This document shows positions 7,105 to 11,265 of a stretch of DNA of 11,265 bases, one piece after another. Location: positions 1 to 11,265 of the forward strand of contig JAPLJW010000291.1 of NCBI GenBank assembly GCA_026388365.1, given 5' to 3'. The position numbers and the translations under genes were made by a program. The first letter of the stretch is position 1; each line of letters opens with the position of its first letter. The notes below the pieces were generated by a model. The model was not told where the DNA came from. It made no database searches and saw only the letters and a program-made list of their open reading frames with translations. The DNA comes from Deltaproteobacteria bacterium (GTDB taxonomy: Bacteria; Desulfobacterota; Syntrophia; Syntrophales; UBA5619).

Positions 7105-8367
7105 ATGGCACTGATCGAAACAATCCCAGATGGCTCGATCCTGACGGAAGAGAAAATCCGGGGGATCATCGAAACCCAAACGCCTCCATCCCTGTATGAA
7201 GGCAAGCGCGTTCTGGTATTGACGCCGGACGGGACGAGGACCTGCCCGCTGCCGACGATGGTCCGCGTTCTCCGGGAGGTGATCGGCGCCAGGGCGGCAA
7301 GGCTCGATTTCATGGTCGCCCTGGGGACCCATCCCATCATAACGGATGAAGAGATCCTGAAGCTGTATGGGATCGACGCGGCGGGCCGCAAGGAGCCTTT
7401 TGGGCAATCCTCATTCTTCTGCCACCGCTGGGACGAGCCTTCGACGTTTCAACGAATTGGAGAGCTCACCGAGGAGGATGTGGCGACGATATCCGGCGGT
7501 CTTCTGCGGGAACGGGTGCCGATCGATATCAATAAAAAAATATTCGACTACGACCTCATTCTCATCCTCGGACCGGTCTTTCCCCACGAGGTGGTCGGCT
7601 TCTCCGGCGGGGCCAAATATCTTTTCCCCGGCATCTCCGGCGGCGAATTCCTCCATTTCTTCCACTGGCTGGGGGCGCTGATCACCTGCCGGAAGATCAT
7701 CGGCCGGAAGGAGACCCCGGTCCGGCGGGTGATCCACCGGGCCCTGGAGCAGATCGATCTGCCCATCCATTGCTTGGCGATGGTGGTCGATCCGGAGGCG
7801 CGGCTGTGTGGCCTGTTTGCCGGCGATGTCCGGGAGGCCTGGTCCGCCGCCGCGGATCTGTCGGCAGTGATCCACATCGTCGAGAAGAAGCGGCCTTTCC
7901 GGATCGTCCTGGGTCGGGCGCCGGAGATGTACGACGAAATCTGGACCGCCGGCAAGGTGGTGTACAAGCTCGAGCAGGTCGTCGCCCCGGGCGGGACGCT
8001 GATCATTTTTGCCCCGCATATCCGCGAGATTTCGACCACCTGGGGGGATCAGATCGAAAAGATCGGCTACCACGTCCGCGACTATTTTCTCGCGCAGCCG
8101 GAAATGTTTTGCACCGTTCCCCTAGGTGTTCTGGCCCATTCGACCCACGTTTGCGTGACGGGCTGTTACGAAAACGGCGTCGAGACGCCCGACATCCATG
8201 TGGTTTTGGCCACGGCCATTCCCGAAGAAAAATGCCGGCGGATCGGCCTGGGCTGGATGGATCCGGCGAAGGTCCGGATCGATGATTACCGGGACCGGGA
8301 GGAGGAGGGCGTCCTTTTTGTGGATCACGCCGGGGAGATCCTCTACCGGCTGGCCGGCGGGGGATGA
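7105..8367 (+). CDS. larA: LarA-family nickel-dependent 2-hydroxyacid racemase/epimerase (DUF2088)
   Basis: A 420-residue protein of the lactate racemase family, close to the usual length of about 425. LarA uses a nickel-pincer nucleotide made from nicotinic acid adenine dinucleotide by LarB, LarE and LarC. Counterparts of the active-site residues known from Lactobacillus plantarum LarA occur at matching spacing: D42 and R45 (TPDGTR), H76 (ALGTHP), H161 (PHEVVGF), K171 in FSGGAK as the expected cofactor attachment lysine, and H187 as a metal ligand (16 residues further on, as in LarA). K284 may match a later conserved lysine. None of larB, larC or larE is in the window. The family also includes malate, aryl-lactate and gluconate-type enzymes. 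The downstream 6-phosphogluconate dehydrogenase and KDG kinase favour a sugar acid substrate. The Shine-Dalgarno is weak, consistent with coupling to the macrodomain gene 6 bases upstream. Confidence 0.87.
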   Translation: MALIETIPDGSILTEEKIRGIIETQTPPSLYEGKRVLVLTPDGTRTCPLPTMVRVLREVIGARAARLDFMVALGTHPIITDEEILKLYGIDAAGRKEPFGQSSFFCHRWDEPSTFQRIGELTEEDVATISGGLLRERVPIDINKKIFDYDLILILGPVFPHEVVGFSGGAKYLFPGISGGEFLHFFHWLGALITCRKIIGRKETPVRRVIHRALEQIDLPIHCLAMVVDPEARLCGLFAGDVREAWSAAADLSAVIHIVEKKRPFRIVLGRAPEMYDEIWTAGKVVYKLEQVVAPGGTLIIFAPHIREISTTWGDQIEKIGYHVRDYFLAQPEMFCTVPLGVLAHSTHVCVTGCYENGVETPDIHVVLATAIPEEKCRRIGLGWMDPAKVRIDDYRDREEEGVLFVDHAGEILYRLAGGG

Positions 8368-8373
8368 AGTATA

Positions 8374-8416
8374 GGGGACATGTTCCGGAAGCCCGAAGGG
8401 ATCGGAACGTGTCCCC
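8374..8416. repeat. Intergenic palindrome between larA and gnd (REP-like hairpin)
   Basis: GGGGACATGTTCCG (8374-8387) pairs with CGGAACGTGTCCCC (8403-8416) in a 14-bp stem with a single U-G pair. The 15-base loop contains a small CCC-GAA-GGG hairpin. The following bases are A-rich rather than T-rich, so it is not a normal intrinsic terminator on the + strand. On the - strand the T-run would precede the hairpin. It resembles extragenic palindromes of the REP type and fills much of the 79-base gap between two genes. Confidence 0.6.
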
Positions 8417-8446
8417 GGAAAAAACGGAACGGGAAAGGAATAGCAT

Positions 8447-9898
<1,452 letters not shown>

Positions 9899-9908
9899 TC
9901 CCCGACAA

Positions 9909-9914
9909 AAGGAG
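9909..9914 (+). promoter_or_regulatory. Ribosome binding site for the PfkB kinase
   Basis: AAGGAG ends 6 bases before the ATG at 9921, in the 22-base gap after gnd. No promoter fits in that gap, so co-transcription with gnd is likely. Confidence 0.7.
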
Positions 9915-9920
9915 AACAAA

Positions 9921-11003
9921 ATGAAGTACGGTCTGAATATCCATCAGGAGGGCACACTGGATTTTGTCTCGGTCGGTGCGTTGGTTCACCGTCTCGATCC
10001 CGGAATCGTTCCGTTTCGGAAGGCTGCGAAATGCGCGATTCACGTCAGCGGCGGCGAGTTCAACTGCGCGGCCAACCTGGCCGACGGCTTCGGCATGAAG
10101 ACCGGCATTGCCACCGCGATGGTGGACTACCCCATCGGCGATCTGATCGCCGAGCGGGTCCGGGCGATGGGGGTCACGCCGTTTTACAAACACTTCAAAC
10201 ACAACGGCGTAAACGGTCCCAACATGGCGACGGTTTTCAGTGATCGCGGGCAGGGTGTGCGCGCGCCGGTTGTGTTTTACAACCGCGCGAACGAAGCAGC
10301 CGCGCAACTCAAACCCGGCGACTTTGACTGGAAAACAATCTTTGCCGGCGGCATACGCTGGTTCCACAGCGGCGGCATCTTTGCCGCGCTCTCGGAAACC
10401 ACGGGCGAGCTGATCATCGAAGGGATGAAAGCCGCCCGGGTAGCGGGCGCGGTGACCTCGTTCGATCTGAACTATCGCGCGAAGCTTTGGAGCCTCTGGG
10501 GTGGCGCGGAGCGCGCGCAGTCCATGATCAAACACATCGTCGAGAATGTGGATGTGCTCGTCGGGAACGAGGAAGATCTGCAATTGGGACTGGGCGTTCC
10601 CGGTCCCGAAGTTGCGGCGAAATCCAAACTCGACCCGACCGCCTTCCTGGGGATGATCGGTCAGGTGATCCGGAAATTCCCGCAAATCAAGATCGTTGCG
10701 ACAACCCTGCGCGAAGTGAACTCGACCAACCGGCACCGTTGGGGCGCGGTGGCCTGGATTGACGGTGGGACATACGTTTCGCCGATCTGCGATCTGGATG
10801 TTTATGACCGCGTCGGCGGCGGGGATGGTTTTGCGTCCGGTTTTTTCTACGGTCTCCTCGCCGGCGAACTGGAACAGGAGGCACTCAATCTGGGTTGGGC
10901 GCACGGTGCGCTGCTGACGACCTTTCCGGGCGACACGACGATGGCGACCGCGGATCAGGTGCGCGCGTTTGCGAAGGGCGGATCGGCGCGCATCCAGCGA
11001 TAA
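9921..11003 (+). CDS. kdgK: PfkB-family sugar kinase, 2-keto-3-deoxygluconate kinase-like
   Basis: A 360-residue ribokinase/PfkB-family kinase. KDG kinases phosphorylate 2-keto-3-deoxygluconate to the 6-phosphate ahead of aldol cleavage. The first PfkB glycine region appears as SGGEFNCAANLA (43-54). The substrate-side motif FDLNYRAKLW (181-190) is typical of the KDG kinase branch. The ATP/catalytic signature DRVGGGDGFASG is at 296-307, with D302 as the catalytic base and GGGD in place of the more common GAGD. It follows gnd closely. No KDPG aldolase or sugar acid dehydratase is in the window, so the pathway must be completed elsewhere. Other PfkB substrates, such as fructose or 5-dehydro-2-deoxygluconate, remain possible. 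A large palindromic element starts four bases after its stop codon. Confidence 0.87.
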   Translation: MKYGLNIHQEGTLDFVSVGALVHRLDPGIVPFRKAAKCAIHVSGGEFNCAANLADGFGMKTGIATAMVDYPIGDLIAERVRAMGVTPFYKHFKHNGVNGPNMATVFSDRGQGVRAPVVFYNRANEAAAQLKPGDFDWKTIFAGGIRWFHSGGIFAALSETTGELIIEGMKAARVAGAVTSFDLNYRAKLWSLWGGAERAQSMIKHIVENVDVLVGNEEDLQLGLGVPGPEVAAKSKLDPTAFLGMIGQVIRKFPQIKIVATTLREVNSTNRHRWGAVAWIDGGTYVSPICDLDVYDRVGGGDGFASGFFYGLLAGELEQEALNLGWAHGALLTTFPGDTTMATADQVRAFAKGGSARIQR

Positions 11004-11006
11004 GAT

Positions 11007-11186
11007 CCTTGAAAATGGTGATCCCTCCGCGCGCTGGACATTTTTCGACCCTGCCTCTTCTCGCTTCGCTGCAAAGACGAAACTCGCGCTTCGCGCTCAA
11101 ACAGTCGTCTTTGCGGGCGCTACGTTGCGGGGGCAGGGTGCCCCGAAAAATCTCCAATGCGCGCTAACGGGATCCGATTTTCAAGG
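11007..11186. repeat. Nested palindromic element of about 180 bp (MITE-like)
   Basis: The two halves are imperfect inverted copies. The outer ends CCTTGAAAAT (11007-11016) and ATTTTCAAGG (11177-11186) match perfectly. Moving inward, GATCCC (11020-11025) pairs with GGGATC (11169-11174), and GCGCGC pairs with GCGCGC. TGGACATTTTTCG (11035-11047) pairs with CGAAAAATCTCCA with one mismatch. CCCTGCC (11049-11055) pairs with GGCAGGG, and GCAAAGACGA (11071-11080) pairs with TCGTCTTTGC (11105-11114). A small GC-rich hairpin may form in the centre. No transposase gene is present, so it would be a non-autonomous or REP/MITE-type repeat. As RNA it would form a long hairpin just after the kinase stop codon and could limit read-through or protect the transcript. 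Confidence 0.7.
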
Positions 11187-11211
11187 TGTGCAAAGGTAGG
11201 GAAAACAGGGG

Positions 11212-11219
11212 AAAGGAGG
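11212..11219 (+). promoter_or_regulatory. Strong ribosome binding site for the last, partial gene
   Basis: AAAGGAGG lies 4 bases before an ATG at 11224. The spacing is a little short, but the site is close to consensus and argues that the short open frame running off the window is a real gene start. Confidence 0.55.
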
Positions 11220-11223
11220 CGCC

Positions 11224-11265
11224 ATGCGGGTACGGGTATCGGCGGTATTCGAAAGGGAAGGGGAG
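11224..11265 (+). CDS. Start of a small gene, possibly HicB-like antitoxin/UPF0150 (3' truncated)
   Basis: Only 14 codons are visible, encoding MRVRVSAVFEREGE, before the window ends. A strong Shine-Dalgarno precedes the ATG. The alternating hydrophobic beta-strand pattern followed by acidic residues resembles the N-terminus of HicB-type partial RNase-H-fold proteins, which often act as antitoxins to HicA mRNA interferases. That comparison rests on very few residues and is only a suggestion. The position just after a MITE-like palindrome would suit a mobile small gene pair. Confidence 0.35.
   Translation, partial: MRVRVSAVFEREGE

Noticed and set aside
11029..11170. An integron attC site within the terminal palindrome
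   Set aside because: A TTAGC/GCTAA-type motif and a fold-back structure occur, but the core GTTRRRY/RYYYAAC sites are not correctly formed at both ends and the symmetry continues outward past them. A MITE-like or REP-like element fits better.

Overview
The window reads as a chromosomal segment of a Gram-negative bacterium. It encodes a probable lipoprotein, a twin-arginine (Tat) export signal and a MalG-type ABC permease. Coding regions are mostly GC-rich and strong Shine-Dalgarno sites precede most genes. The phylum cannot be fixed from the sequence alone; Desulfobacterota-like or PVC-like bacteria are guesses. All nine recognisable complete or partial genes, plus a short tenth gene start at the right edge, lie on the + strand.

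Region 1 (2-2755) is the tail of a carbohydrate utilisation operon. It holds the C-terminal part of an inner-membrane sugar ABC permease, then a zinc-dependent medium-chain (sorbitol/threonine-type) dehydrogenase, then a Gfo/Idh/MocA oxidoreductase. The genes are almost contiguous. A 9-bp inverted repeat overlaps the last stop codon.

Region 2 (2881-6396) is the most unusual part: a two-gene unit whose products both appear to be exported. The first is a putative lipoprotein with a small beta-sandwich-like domain and a C45 (penicillin acyltransferase-like) Ntn-hydrolase domain. The second is a group IV PLP decarboxylase related to diaminopimelate decarboxylase but carrying a Tat signal and an insertion of about 70 residues. 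A plausible but unproven reading is an envelope pathway in which an N-acylated amino acid is deacylated and then decarboxylated.

Region 3 (6418-11003) starts with two operator-like palindromes about two helical turns apart, next to a good sigma-70 promoter. It continues with an ADP-ribose macrodomain protein, a LarA-family nickel-dependent 2-hydroxyacid racemase/epimerase, 6-phosphogluconate dehydrogenase and a PfkB kinase resembling 2-keto-3-deoxygluconate kinase. The last three suggest sugar-acid metabolism, with the LarA homologue possibly acting on an aldonic acid rather than lactate. A 14-bp-stem palindrome separates larA from gnd.

Region 4 (11004-11265) holds a nested palindromic element of about 180 bp beginning four bases after the kinase stop codon. 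After it comes a strong ribosome binding site and the first 14 codons of a small gene, perhaps a HicB-like protein. No gene-free stretch exceeds 300 bases. No RNA gene, CRISPR array or transposase gene was seen.
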